A stretch of 64,000 bases of DNA from Pseudomonas sp. SID14000 (GCF_002165135.1 NZ_NFZQ01000011.1:124001-188000), one strand, 5' to 3'; shown: positions 43,636 to 52,492, numbered from the stretch's first letter. The notes: generated from the letters alone by a model not told the origin. Translations and numbers: made by a program.

Positions 43636-43765
43636 CAGACTGTTCCTCATCAGCGTCTTTCTATGCCAAAGACCCCTTGGCTTGTACGGACGATGCTATG
43701 GCGATAGATTGAATAACTCAAATTCATAATTTTCATGCTTTGCATAACCATCAGGAATTCAAGCA

Positions 43766-44644
43766 ATGGACCTGGCCAACCTCAGCGCCTTCATCGCCAT
43801 CGCCGAAACCGGCAGCTTCTCTGGCGCCGGCGAGCGGCTGCACCTGACCCAGCCAGCCATCAGCAAACGCATCGCCGGCCTGGAGCAGCAGCTGGACGTG
43901 CGCCTGTTCGACCGCCTGGGCCGCGAGGTGACACTGACCGAAGCCGGACGCGCCTTGTTGCCACGGGCCTACCAGATTCTCAATGTGCTCGATGACACCC
44001 GTCGGGCGCTGACCAATCTGACCGGGGAAGTGAGCGGTCGCCTGACTCTGGCCACCAGCCACCATATCGGCCTGCACCGCCTGCCCCCGTTGCTACGGGC
44101 CTTCACCCGCCAGTATCCGGCCGTGGCGCTGGACATTCAGTTCATGGATTCGGAGCAAGCCTATGACGAGATTCTGCATGGCCGCGCCGAGATTGCCGTG
44201 ATCACCCTGGCGCCCGAGCCGCACCACCTGGTCAAGGCCGTGCCGGTGTGGGAGGACGCCCTGGACTTCGTCGCCGCCCCCGAGCACCCGCTGGCCAGCA
44301 ACCATGCAGTCAGCCTGGCCGACGTCGCCCGCCACCCGGCCGTGTTCCCCGGCGGCAATACCTTTACCCATCATATTGTCCAGCGCCTGTTCGAAAGCCA
44401 GGGCCTGACCCCGAACATCGCCATGAGCACCAACTATCTGGAAACCATCAAGATGATGGTGTCGATCGGCCTGGCCTGGAGCGTGCTGCCGCGCACCATG
44501 CTCGACGAACAGGTTGCACCCATCGCCTTGCCGGGCATACAGCTGTCGCGCCAGCTAGGCTACATTTTGCACACGGAGCGTACGCTATCGAACGCGGCCA
44601 GGGCATTCATGGCCCTGCTCGACAGCCACGCGGGGCCCACCTGA
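43766..44644 (+). CDS. LysR family transcriptional regulator divergent from leuCD
   Basis: A 292-residue LysR-type regulator. The N-terminal winged HTH reads LSAFIAIAETGSFSGAGERL followed by LTQPAISKRIAGLE. The effector domain covers about 90-290. LysR regulators often control the divergent neighbour, so leuCD is the obvious target. The 130-base gap is AT-rich near 43705-43735 (attgaataactcaaattcat), a plausible binding region. The effector is unknown; isopropylmalate or leucine are guesses. Confidence 0.9.
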   Translation: MDLANLSAFIAIAETGSFSGAGERLHLTQPAISKRIAGLEQQLDVRLFDRLGREVTLTEAGRALLPRAYQILNVLDDTRRALTNLTGEVSGRLTLATSHHIGLHRLPPLLRAFTRQYPAVALDIQFMDSEQAYDEILHGRAEIAVITLAPEPHHLVKAVPVWEDALDFVAAPEHPLASNHAVSLADVARHPAVFPGGNTFTHHIVQRLFESQGLTPNIAMSTNYLETIKMMVSIGLAWSVLPRTMLDEQVAPIALPGIQLSRQLGYILHTERTLSNAARAFMALLDSHAGPT

Positions 44645-44706
44645 CCGGTCGTCAGCCCGGTATTGCCACCTCCAAGGACGCGTCATACGCCAAAGGTCTG
44701 GTACCG

Positions 44707-47700
44707 ATGCCCAAATCAGCAAACCGCTTTTTGCGCCTGCCGCGTATACCTGCGGCCGACCCCCAGGAGTCCGAACAGGCCTGGCAAAACGCCCCGCAAC
44801 TGCTGGCCGCACTCAACGGCGCGCGGCTGGGTGCCTGGCTATGGGATATCGACAGCGGCCGGGTCAGCTGGTCACGGGGTACCCAGGCCCTGTTCGGCTT
44901 CGACCCACAGCGCCCGCTACCCGCCGATATCGACTACCTCGACCTGCTGCCCGAGGAAGACCGCGCACGCACCCGCCAGGTATTCCAGGCAGTGTTCAAC
45001 GGCGAACCGGTGGAACAGGCCATGCGCCACCGCATCCGCTGGCCGGACGGCAGCCTGCACTGGCTGGAAATCAACGGCAGCCTGACCCATGACCCGAATG
45101 GCCGGCCGCAGATGATCGGGGTGATCCGTGAGATCACCCGCCAGCGCGAGCGCGAAACGGCACTGATCAATTCGGAAAAACGCTTCGCCACCCTGTTCCA
45201 CCTCAGCCCCAACGCCATTTTGCTGACCCGCCGTCACGACGGCATGATATTCGAGGTCAACCAGCACTTCGAAGACATGTTCGGCTGGCCCGGCAGCCAG
45301 GTGATCGGCAAGACCAGCCTGGAGCTTGGCCTGTGGGTAAACCCTGAACAACGCCACCAGTTGCTGGAGTCGACCAGGAACAACAACGGCCCTCTGATAT
45401 TGGAAGTGCAGTTCCGCGCCACCAGCGGCAAGGTGCATGATGGCATCCTCTGCACCCAGGGCATCGAGCTGGAGGGCGTGACCTTCCTCCTCAGCACCTT
45501 TATCGACACCACCGAACGCAAACGCGCCGAGCAGGCCCTGAAGGACAGCCAGGAGCGCCTGGACCTGGCCCTGGATTCGGCCCAACTGGGCACCTGGGAC
45601 TGGCATATCCCAAGCGGCATGCTCTACGGCTCGGCCCGCGCCGCGCAGTTGCATGGCCTGCCGCCCATCCCTTTTCACGAATCATTTGACGCGTTTTTCG
45701 AAGGCGTACCGGAGCAAGAGCGCAACTCGATGCGCCAGGCCTACCGCAGCCTGCGCGAAGGGCCTGCCGGCAACTACCAGATCACCTACCGGGTGCAACT
45801 GGAAAACGGCATCTCGCGCTACATTGAAAGCCGCGCCCGACTGTATCGCGATGAACAGGGCAAGCCGCTGCGCATGGCCGGTACCTTGCTCGACATCACC
45901 GACCAGGTTGAGCGAGAACAGCGCCTGAGCGCCTCGGAAGAGAAGTTTGCCAGCCTGTTCCAGGTCAGCCCCGACCCGATCTGCGTCACCCGCCAGGACA
46001 CCGGCCAGTTCATCGAGATCAACCCGGCGTTCACCCAGACCTTCGGCTGGGGCACCGATCAGGTGATCGGCCGCACTGCCGAGGAAATCGGCCTGTGGGC
46101 GGAGTCCATCGAGCGCGCGCAACGCATCGAGCGGGTAATCCGCGAGCAGGCCCTGAGCAACGTTGCCGTGGTGGTCAACCACCGCAATGGCGCACCGCTG
46201 ACCTGCGTGATTTCCAGTCGCCTTATCACCGTCGACGACCAGCCCTGCAGCGTCACCACCCTGCGCGACATCACCCAGCAGCAGCGCGCCGAGGCGGCGC
46301 TCAAGTCCAGCGAGGAGAAGTTTGCCAAGGCCTTCCACTCCAGCCCAGATGCGATCACCATCACCGAACGCCACAGCGGTCGTTATCTGGAAATCAACGA
46401 CGGCTTTTGCCGTCTGACCGGCTACGACGCCGCCGAAGTAGTCGGCCACACGGTATACGAGATCGGCATCTGGGCCGACGACAAGCAGCGCAGCGCCCTG
46501 CTGGCCGAGTTGCGCGAGCGTGGCCGGGTGCACCACCGCGAGATGCTCGGGCGCAACAAACGTGGCGATATCCTCACCGTGGAGGTGTCGGTGGAGCCGA
46601 TCACCCTCAACGAGGTGGACTGCCTGCTGCTGACCGCCCGCGATGTCAGCCAGCTGAAGAACGCCCAGGCGCAGATTCGCCACCTGGCCTACCACGACCC
46701 GCTGACCAACCTGCCCAACCGCGCCTTGCTGATGGACCGCCTGAGCCAGCAGATCGCCCTGCTCAAGCGCCATAACCTGCGCGGCGCGCTGCTGTTCCTC
46801 GACCTCGATCACTTCAAGCACATCAACGACTCGCTGGGCCACCCGGTAGGCGACACGGTGCTGAAGATTATCACCGCGCGCCTGGAAGCCAGCGTGCGCC
46901 TGGAAGATACCGTGGCACGCCTGGGTGGCGACGAGTTCGTGGTATTGCTCAGCGGCCTGGAAGGCAGCCGCGAGCTGGTCGAAGAAAAAGTTCGCGGGCT
47001 GGCCGACACCCTGCGCGAACTGCTGGCCGAGCCGATGTCACTGGACGGCCAGCGCCTGCAGGTAACGCCCAGCATCGGCGTGGCGCTGATCCCCGACCAC
47101 GGTGCCACCCCGGCCGACCTGCTCAAGCGTGCCGATATCGCCCTGTACCGGGCTAAGGACTCCGGGCGAAATACCACCCAGCTGTTCCACACCACCATGC
47201 AGAAAGCCGCCAGCGAGCGCCTGCGCATGGAAAACGACCTGCGCATGGCCCTGGCCCGCGGCGAACTGGCGCTGCATTTCCAGCCACAGGTGGATGCCCG
47301 CGACAACCGCATCGTCGGCGCCGAGGTACTGCTGCGCTGGCATCATCCGCAACTGGGTCAGCAGCCGCCCGCACAGTTCATTCAGGTACTGGAAGAAAGC
47401 GGCCTGATCCTGGAAGTTGGCAGCTGGATTCTCGACGAAGCTTGCGATGCCTGCGCGCGCATGCTCGGCGACGGGCTGATCGACGCCGATGATTTCAGCC
47501 TGTGCGTGAACATCAGCCCGCGGCAGTTCCGCCAGAACGACTTTGTAGGGCGAGTGCTGCGCAGCCTGGACGATTACCGCCTGCCACGGCAGATGTTGAA
47601 GCTGGAAATTACCGAAGGCATCGTCATCCAGAACCTGGAGGACACCATCAGCAAAATGCGTGAATTAAAACGCTATGGGGTGAGCTTTGCCATGGATGAC

Positions 47701-48003
47701 TTCGGCACCGGCTACTCCTCCCTGACCTACCTGAAGCGCCTGCCGGTGGATGCGCTGAAGATCGACCAGACCTTCGTGCGCGATGCACCGGAGGACCCCA
47801 ACGACGCCGAAATCGTCCGCGCCATCGTCGCCATGGCCCGCAGCCTGGACCTGGTTGTGATTGCCGAAGGGGTGGAGCTGACCGAACAACTGGAGTTCCT
47901 CGAACGACTGGGGTGCCACTTGTACCAGGGGTACTTGCACAGCCGGCCGCTGCCGTTACCGGAGTTTCGGCAGCTGTTGCTGGAGGCGCCGGCAGATTAC
48001 TGA
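44707..48003 (+). CDS. Five-PAS GGDEF/EAL c-di-GMP signalling protein
   Basis: A 1098-residue cytoplasmic sensor with no membrane segment. Five PAS modules run from about residue 30 to 655 (starts near LLAALNGARLGAW, LFHLSPNAILL, ALDSAQLGTWDW, LFQVSPDPICV and AFHSSPDAITI). A GGDEF domain follows (about 665-835) with an intact LGGDEFVVLL near 740. The inhibitory I-site RLED lies five residues before it. The EAL domain (about 845-1090) has GAEVLLRWHHP near 870 and DDFGTGYSSLTYL near 996, and looks competent although EAL is EVL. It can therefore both make and degrade c-di-GMP, or use GTP binding to regulate the phosphodiesterase. The start at 44707 follows the LysR gene by 62 bases. Confidence 0.93.
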   Translation: MPKSANRFLRLPRIPAADPQESEQAWQNAPQLLAALNGARLGAWLWDIDSGRVSWSRGTQALFGFDPQRPLPADIDYLDLLPEEDRARTRQVFQAVFNGEPVEQAMRHRIRWPDGSLHWLEINGSLTHDPNGRPQMIGVIREITRQRERETALINSEKRFATLFHLSPNAILLTRRHDGMIFEVNQHFEDMFGWPGSQVIGKTSLELGLWVNPEQRHQLLESTRNNNGPLILEVQFRATSGKVHDGILCTQGIELEGVTFLLSTFIDTTERKRAEQALKDSQERLDLALDSAQLGTWDWHIPSGMLYGSARAAQLHGLPPIPFHESFDAFFEGVPEQERNSMRQAYRSLREGPAGNYQITYRVQLENGISRYIESRARLYRDEQGKPLRMAGTLLDITDQVEREQRLSASEEKFASLFQVSPDPICVTRQDTGQFIEINPAFTQTFGWGTDQVIGRTAEEIGLWAESIERAQRIERVIREQALSNVAVVVNHRNGAPLTCVISSRLITVDDQPCSVTTLRDITQQQRAEAALKSSEEKFAKAFHSSPDAITITERHSGRYLEINDGFCRLTGYDAAEVVGHTVYEIGIWADDKQRSALLAELRERGRVHHREMLGRNKRGDILTVEVSVEPITLNEVDCLLLTARDVSQLKNAQAQIRHLAYHDPLTNLPNRALLMDRLSQQIALLKRHNLRGALLFLDLDHFKHINDSLGHPVGDTVLKIITARLEASVRLEDTVARLGGDEFVVLLSGLEGSRELVEEKVRGLADTLRELLAEPMSLDGQRLQVTPSIGVALIPDHGATPADLLKRADIALYRAKDSGRNTTQLFHTTMQKAASERLRMENDLRMALARGELALHFQPQVDARDNRIVGAEVLLRWHHPQLGQQPPAQFIQVLEESGLILEVGSWILDEACDACARMLGDGLIDADDFSLCVNISPRQFRQNDFVGRVLRSLDDYRLPRQMLKLEITEGIVIQNLEDTISKMRELKRYGVSFAMDDFGTGYSSLTYLKRLPVDALKIDQTFVRDAPEDPNDAEIVRAIVAMARSLDLVVIAEGVELTEQLEFLERLGCHLYQGYLHSRPLPLPEFRQLLLEAPADY

Positions 48004-48060
48004 TCACGCCCCTGGTGACACTTAGGCGGCCCCCTGTAGGAACGGCCGTGTGAGGGGCAC

Positions 48061-48090
48061 AAAAAAGGGCACCCGAGGGTGCCCTTCTTC
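48061..48090. terminator. Bidirectional terminator between the GGDEF/EAL gene and hsp20
   Basis: AGGGCACCC-ga-GGGTGCCCT with A6 on the left and tcttc on the right lies between two convergent genes. The minus-strand reading ends in T6, so it best serves hsp20. Confidence 0.85.
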
Positions 48091-48102
48091 ACATCCGCGC
48101 GA

Positions 48103-48552
48103 TCAGTTCAACGCTGGCTGGTCGCCGTTGATCGGAATGCGCTTGGCCTTGGCTTCTTCAGGCACGATGCGCAGCAGGTCGATGCTGAGCAGGCCATTGG
48201 CTAGGCCGGCGGCCTTGACTTCGATATGGTCGGCCAGGCGGAACGACAGCTTGAAGGCGCGTTGCGCGATACCCTGATGCAGGTAGGTCACTTCAGCAGC
48301 GCCATTGTCGCGCTTGCCACCGGTCACGGTCAGGACACCTTTTTCAACCTGCAGGTCGAGGTCGTCCTCCTGGAAACCGGCTGCGGCAACCACGATGCGG
48401 TAGTGGTCATCGCCATGCTTTTCCACGTTGTAGGGCGGGTAGCTGCTACCGGCCTCGTTACGTGCCGCGGATTCGAACAGGTCGTTGAACCGGTCGAAAC
48501 CAACGGAATGGCGGAACAGTGGAGCGAGAGAGAAAGCGGTAGTCATGGTCAT
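48103..48552 (-). CDS. ibpA: Small heat-shock protein Hsp20 (IbpA type)
   Basis: A 149-residue alpha-crystallin-domain chaperone that binds unfolding proteins. It starts MTMTTAFSLAPLFRHSVGFD, followed by the class A segment FDRFNDLFESAAR and the alpha-crystallin core ending KVKAAGLANGLLSIDL in essence (GLANGLLSIDLLRIVPEE here). AGGAG lies five bases before the ATG. A sigma-32 promoter and a ROSE-like leader precede it, so both transcription and translation should rise with heat. Confidence 0.93.
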   Translation of the reverse strand: MTMTTAFSLAPLFRHSVGFDRFNDLFESAARNEAGSSYPPYNVEKHGDDHYRIVVAAAGFQEDDLDLQVEKGVLTVTGGKRDNGAAEVTYLHQGIAQRAFKLSFRLADHIEVKAAGLANGLLSIDLLRIVPEEAKAKRIPINGDQPALN

Positions 48553-48610
48553 AAACTCCTGAGATTCAGCAAGTAAGTCATCACGCGACCCGACTTCGGC
48601 ATCGCGTACT
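48553..48610 (-). promoter_or_regulatory. ROSE-like RNA thermometer in the hsp20 leader
   Basis: The leader read on the minus strand contains acTTGCTgaatctcAGGAG just before the ATG. TTGCT facing AGGA is the anti-Shine-Dalgarno pairing that defines ROSE thermometers of small heat-shock genes. Further upstream, gccgaagtcgggtcgc could form the 5' hairpin. The structure is inferred by eye, not computed. Confidence 0.65.
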
Positions 48611-48616
48611 CAAGAG

Positions 48617-48642
48617 ATATGGCCGAGGGAAATGCTTTCAAG
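48617..48642 (-). promoter_or_regulatory. Sigma-32 (heat-shock) promoter of hsp20
   Basis: On the minus strand CTTGAAA, a 13-base spacer, CCATAT. This fits the RpoH consensus CTTGAAA-N13-CCCATnT well and predicts a leader of about 60 bases. Confidence 0.82.
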
Positions 48643-48681
48643 GGGCGAGCAAAAAAAATCCGATTTTTGTACTGGATTCAA

Positions 48682-48777
48682 TGGCCCTTTCGCGGGTGAA
48701 CCCGCTCCCACAGGATCACCACAGGCCTTGAGACCTGCTCGGTGCCTGTGGGAGCGGGTTCACCCGCGAAGTGGCCG
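48682..48777. repeat. REP doublet (inverted pair)
   Basis: Two opposed REP units (ttcgcgggtgaacccgctccc and its mirror) lie between the hsp20 promoter and the dusC stop. Confidence 0.88.
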
Positions 48778-48779
48778 GA

Positions 48780-49751
48780 TCAGGCAACACAAGCCTCAAG
48801 CGCCTGCACCTCAACCCCCAGCAACCTGCTGATCCGCGCACAGTCATCCTCCCGCCGCAACTCGGCAAACAGCACCACCGCTTCGGGATAGCTGCGGGTC
48901 AGCATCGCCAGCCATTGCTTCATCCGCCCCGGCGCGTAGCGCGGCGACAATTTGGCCTGGGCCTGACGCCAGAACTCGCGCAGCAGCGGCAGCAGGTCAT
49001 CCCAGCTCATCGGCTGGTACTCCCGCCCGTCACGCGCCGCGGCAATCTGCAGCCCCAGGTCAGGGCGCGAGACCAGCCCACGGCCCAGCATGATGTCTTC
49101 GGCGCCACTGACCTCACGGCAGCGCCGCCAGTCGTCCACTGTCCAGATCTCGCCATTGGCGAACACCGGCACCTTGACCACATCCTGCACCCGCGCCACC
49201 CACTCCCAGTGCGCCGGTGGCTTGTAGCCCTCGACCTTGGTCCGCGCATGCACCACCAGGTGCGCCGAGCCGCCTTCGGCCAGCGCCGTGGCGCACTCCA
49301 GCGCACCATCGGGGCTGTCGAAGCCCAGGCGCATCTTCGAGGTGACCGGGATATCCGCCGGCACGGCACGGCGCACTTCGCGCACAATGGCATGCAGCAA
49401 CTCCGGCTCCTTGAGCAGCACCGCTCCACCACGCGACTTGTTCACGGTCTTGGCCGGGCAACCGAAGTTCAGGTCGATCACCGGCGCCCCCAGCTCACAA
49501 GCCAGCGCGGCGTTTTCCGCCAGACACACGGGGTCCGAGCCCAATAGCTGCACACGCATAGGCACCCCGGCGGCGGTCCGCGCGCCATTGCGCAACTCAG
49601 GCGCCAACTTGTCGAACGAGGAAGGCGGCAGCAGGCGATCGCACACGCGAATGAACTCGGTGACGCACCAGTCGATACCGCCCACGCGGGTCAGCACGTC
49701 GCGCAGGATGTTGTCGACCAGCCCCTCCATGGGGGCCAGGGCAATTTGCAT
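48780..49751 (-). CDS. dusC: tRNA-dihydrouridine(16) synthase
   Basis: A 323-residue flavoenzyme that reduces U16 of tRNA. It begins MQIALAPMEGLVDNILRDVL, the catalytic Cys98 is in DLNFGCPAKTVNKSRGG, and the FMN-binding GRGLVSRPDLG lies near 230. The sequence fits the DusC branch rather than DusA or DusB. It is followed closely by a REP pair. The upstream thioesterase gene is 51 bases away on the same strand. Confidence 0.93.
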   Translation of the reverse strand: MQIALAPMEGLVDNILRDVLTRVGGIDWCVTEFIRVCDRLLPPSSFDKLAPELRNGARTAAGVPMRVQLLGSDPVCLAENAALACELGAPVIDLNFGCPAKTVNKSRGGAVLLKEPELLHAIVREVRRAVPADIPVTSKMRLGFDSPDGALECATALAEGGSAHLVVHARTKVEGYKPPAHWEWVARVQDVVKVPVFANGEIWTVDDWRRCREVSGAEDIMLGRGLVSRPDLGLQIAAARDGREYQPMSWDDLLPLLREFWRQAQAKLSPRYAPGRMKQWLAMLTRSYPEAVVLFAELRREDDCARISRLLGVEVQALEACVA

Positions 49752-49802
49752 GTCGGGGTCTCGGCGGAAAAAGCCGACAGTCTAACAAAAACTGCCGGTG
49801 TT

Positions 49803-50237
49803 TCAGGCGTCGATCAGCGCCGGGCCGTAGCCGTCGAGGAATTCCGCCGGCATGCGCCTGGGCTTGCCGCTGGACAGCTCGATGCAGGCAAAAGTGGTCT
49901 GGGCGCGCAGTAAAGTCATGCCATCCTGCGGGCGCTTGAGCTGGAAGCGCCGGGTCATGCGCAGGCGCTGGTCCCAGTCGATGATCCAGGTGGCCAGTTG
50001 CAGTTCGTCGTCTTCGTAGGCAGCGGCCAGATAGTCGATTTCGTGGCGCACCACGGCCATGGCCCGGTCCAGCCGGCGGTATTCGGCCAGGTCCAGACCC
50101 AGGCGCTGGGAGTGGCGCCAGGCGCAGCGCTCCAGCCAGGTGACATAGACCGCGTTGTTGGCGTGGCCTAGGCCGTCGATGTCCTCGCTGCCGACGCGCA
50201 GGTCAATGACGAAGGGTGTTGCCAGGTCCCAGCTCAT
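49803..50237 (-). CDS. Hot-dog acyl-CoA thioesterase
   Basis: A 144-residue protein of the 4-hydroxybenzoyl-CoA thioesterase type. It has the segment RVGSEDIDGLGHANNAVYVTWLE split as VGSEDIDGLGHANN and VYVTWLERC, where Asp in the D-x-x-GHxNN loop is catalytic. It probably hydrolyses short or aromatic acyl-CoA thioesters; the substrate is not determinable. It is minus strand between dusC and an alpha/beta hydrolase, and a shared transcript is likely. Confidence 0.87.
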   Translation of the reverse strand: MSWDLATPFVIDLRVGSEDIDGLGHANNAVYVTWLERCAWRHSQRLGLDLAEYRRLDRAMAVVRHEIDYLAAAYEDDELQLATWIIDWDQRLRMTRRFQLKRPQDGMTLLRAQTTFACIELSSGKPRRMPAEFLDGYGPALIDA

Positions 50238-50353
50238 GTTCGCTTCCTTGGAGCAAAAGTGGATTTAGCAGGGACCGGCGGGGGAAAGTCCAGCCCTTCT
50301 GCACTTGCCTGCGGGGCTACGCGCTCCTGCAGGGACCGCGTCAGCCCGGTAAG

Positions 50354-51187
50354 TCAGGCGCTTTGCCGCGCTGGAGCACCAGCCCGGGCCAGCAGCTCCA
50401 GCACCGCTTCACCCAGGCGCGGATCGGACAGCACCCGCTGGTGGCCACCCGCCTCCAGCAGCATCAGGCGGCTATCGAACCAGGCCTTGTGGATCACCTG
50501 GGCCTCGTCGGCTGCCACCAAGGCATCATCGGCGGCATGCACCACCAGCCCCGGCAACTCCAACTGGTAACCAGTCACATCCAGCCGCGCAATCTGCATA
50601 CCCACGTCCCGCTCCACCTGTCGAATGAACGCCGCCCGCGCCCTTGCCGGCAGCCCCAGACGATGGGCAAAGCCTCGCAGTACGCCCAACAGTCGCGCCG
50701 GGGCTGCAATACTGACCGCTGCCTCTGTGCGCAGCCCCATCTGCAGCGCCAGCAATACACTGGCGCCGCCCATGGAATGGCCAATAACCGCGCGCAGTGG
50801 CGGCAGTTCGGCGGCAGCCTCCAGCAGCGCTCGGGCAAACAGCACCACATTTGCCTGCTCGCCGGGGGAACGCCCATGCCCCGGCCCCTCCAGCGACACC
50901 ACTGTGTGCCCGGCCTGCACCAAGGCTTCGATCAACGCGGCAAACTGGGTCGGACGCCCTTCCCAACCGTGCATCAGCAGCACGGTCGGCCCTTTGCCCC
51001 AGCGCAGGGCCGACAGGCCGAAGCGCAGGGTGATGCGCTCGGCGCTGGCCAGCACGGGCAACTCCCAATCCCGCGGCGGCAGGTTGCGCGGGGTCATGAA
51101 GGCTCGGCGCATCTTGGCCGCGACGTGCTCGGGGACCAGATGGCCCAGGGTGCCATTGACACCACGAATCCAGCTCAGGGTAGTCAT
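50354..51187 (-). CDS. Alpha/beta hydrolase
   Basis: A 277-residue serine hydrolase. The nucleophile is Ser138 in AVIGHSMGGAS, the oxyanion segment is LLMHGWEGRP near 70 and the probable catalytic His is in LEAGGHQRVLSDPR near 255. GGAG lies seven bases before the ATG at 51187, which I prefer to an ATG six bases upstream with the GGAG only one base away. It is 15 bases downstream of the TetR gene and probably under its control. The substrate is unknown. Confidence 0.87.
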   Translation of the reverse strand: MTTLSWIRGVNGTLGHLVPEHVAAKMRRAFMTPRNLPPRDWELPVLASAERITLRFGLSALRWGKGPTVLLMHGWEGRPTQFAALIEALVQAGHTVVSLEGPGHGRSPGEQANVVLFARALLEAAAELPPLRAVIGHSMGGASVLLALQMGLRTEAAVSIAAPARLLGVLRGFAHRLGLPARARAAFIRQVERDVGMQIARLDVTGYQLELPGLVVHAADDALVAADEAQVIHKAWFDSRLMLLEAGGHQRVLSDPRLGEAVLELLARAGAPARQSA

Positions 51188-51202
51188 CGCCATGCTCCAG
51201 GG

Positions 51203-51742
51203 TTAAAGCACCGCCGATTTGGCGGCGCGCAGAATACGATCAGACAGCTCGCTGGTGCCCAAGGCACGAGCGAGCGCCAGGCCGCCAACCATCAGGGCAA
51301 GGTCGGCCAAGGCCTTGTCGGCATCCTCGGGGCGGTCGACCATGGCGGCAGCCATCAGCTCGATGTGCTCGGCCAGCACCTCGCGAAAGGCCTCCGGCAG
51401 GCGTTGCATCTCGCCCAGCGAGTTAGGCAGCGGACAGGCGTGCACTTCGGCATCACGGTGCTTGCGCGACAGGTAGAAGGCACTGGCCAGCGCCCGCCGC
51501 TCTGCGCCATCGAGGCTGGGGTCGATCTGGGCGAGCAAGGCGCGGCGCTCGCCCAGCAACTGGCGGAATGCTTCGAGCATCAACTCGTCCTTGCTGTCGA
51601 AGTGGGCATAGAAGCCGCCAACGGTCAGACCAGCCGCACCCATGACCTGGCTGACGCTAGGCTCGGCCGGGCCGTGCTGGATCAGTGCATTTCGCGCCGC
51701 CTCGAGAATGCGTTCGCGGGTTCTGCTCTTCTTGTCGCTCAT
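51203..51742 (-). CDS. TetR family transcriptional regulator
   Basis: A 179-residue repressor. The N-terminal HTH reads SVSQVMGAAGLTVGGFYAHFDSK in parts (VMGAAGLTVGGFYAHF), followed by a TetR_C-type ligand domain. The start MSDKKSRTRERIL at 51742 gives the normal length; the upstream extension is AT-rich promoter sequence. The hydrolase gene follows after 15 bases. A palindrome overlapping the promoter (51775-51804) suggests that it represses its own operon. Confidence 0.9.
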   Translation of the reverse strand: MSDKKSRTRERILEAARNALIQHGPAEPSVSQVMGAAGLTVGGFYAHFDSKDELMLEAFRQLLGERRALLAQIDPSLDGAERRALASAFYLSRKHRDAEVHACPLPNSLGEMQRLPEAFREVLAEHIELMAAAMVDRPEDADKALADLALMVGGLALARALGTSELSDRILRAAKSAVL

Positions 51743-51774
51743 CAGGGCACTCGCTGATAAAAATATGATGACTG

Positions 51775-51804
51775 AAATATTATTCTCATAATATTTTTTG
51801 ACAA
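51775..51804 (-). promoter_or_regulatory. Promoter with overlapping TetR-type operator
   Basis: On the minus strand TTGTCA (51799-51804), a 16-base spacer, TAATAT (51777-51782). The palindrome AAATATTAT-tctc-ATAATATTT (51775-51796, 9-bp arms) covers the spacer and the -10 box, a classic autorepression layout, about 35 bases before the TetR start. Confidence 0.7.
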
Positions 51805-51852
51805 GCAGAATCTGCAGCCGCTTGTCAGTCGCAGAATTTTGGGGAGGGGAGA

Positions 51853-51888
51853 AAAACAAAAGGCCCATTCAATAATCGAATGAGCCTT
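51853..51888 (-). terminator. Terminator of the tRNA-Ala/Glu operon
   Basis: On the minus strand AAGGCTCATTC-gattatt-GAATGGGCCTT, then ttgtttttc. It lies 28 bases after the last tRNA-Glu. Confidence 0.82.
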
Positions 51889-51915
51889 AAAAGTCCCGCA
51901 AAACGCGGGTAAACG

Positions 51916-51991
51916 TGGCGTCCCCTAGGGGACTCGAACCCCTGTTACCGCCGTGAAAGGGCGGTGTCCTAGGCCACTAGACGAAGGGGAC
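51916..51991 (-). tRNA. tRNA-Glu (TTC), distal copy
   Basis: A 76-nt cloverleaf with acceptor GTCCCCT, anticodon TTC in CTTTCAC, T-arm GGTTCGAGTCC and encoded CCA. Confidence 0.97.
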
Positions 51992-52033
51992 GTAACCTTC
52001 GCGAAGGTTCGCTTGTGCGAACCCTGGCAGAAA

Positions 52034-52109
52034 TGGTGGAGCTAAGCGGGATCGAACCGCTGACCTCCTGCATGCCATGCAGGCGCTCTCCCAGCTGAGC
52101 TATAGCCCC
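52034..52109 (-). tRNA. tRNA-Ala (GGC), distal copy
   Basis: A 76-nt cloverleaf with acceptor GGGGCTA, anticodon GGC in ATGGCAT, T-arm GGTTCGATCCC and encoded CCA. Confidence 0.97.
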
Positions 52110-52170
52110 GAAACAAAAGACTCATCAGCAATCGACGAGCCTTTTAAAGCCCTGCAAAATGCAGGAAAAG

Positions 52171-52246
52171 TGGCGTCCCCTAGGGGACTCGAACCCCTGT
52201 TACCGCCGTGAAAGGGCGGTGTCCTAGGCCACTAGACGAAGGGGAC
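52171..52246 (-). tRNA. tRNA-Glu (TTC), middle copy
   Basis: Identical to the distal tRNA-Glu, anticodon TTC, CCA encoded. Confidence 0.97.
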
Positions 52247-52288
52247 GTAACCTTCGCAAAGATTCGCTTATGCGAACCCTGGCAGAAT

Positions 52289-52364
52289 TGGTGGAGCTAA
52301 GCGGGATCGAACCGCTGACCTCCTGCATGCCATGCAGGCGCTCTCCCAGCTGAGCTATAGCCCC
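52289..52364 (-). tRNA. tRNA-Ala (GGC), middle copy
   Basis: Identical to the distal tRNA-Ala, anticodon GGC, CCA encoded. Confidence 0.97.
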
Positions 52365-52416
52365 GGATTTCTAGCCTCTCGGCCCAGCGACATATGAAAC
52401 ATCGCTTGTGCAAAAC

Positions 52417-52492
52417 TGGCGTCCCCTAGGGGACTCGAACCCCTGTTACCGCCGTGAAAGGGCGGTGTCCTAGGCCACTAGACGAAGGGGAC
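52417..52492 (-). tRNA. tRNA-Glu (TTC), proximal copy
   Basis: Identical to the other two copies, anticodon TTC, CCA encoded. Confidence 0.97.

Noticed and set aside
44248..44706. A 153-codon N-terminal extension of the GGDEF/EAL gene
   Set aside because: It lies inside the LysR gene in another frame and has shadow composition. The PAS protein starts naturally at 44707.
47319..47351. Loss of the EAL active site because the motif reads EVL
   Set aside because: EVL is a known active variant, and the DDFGTGYS and other metal-binding positions are intact.
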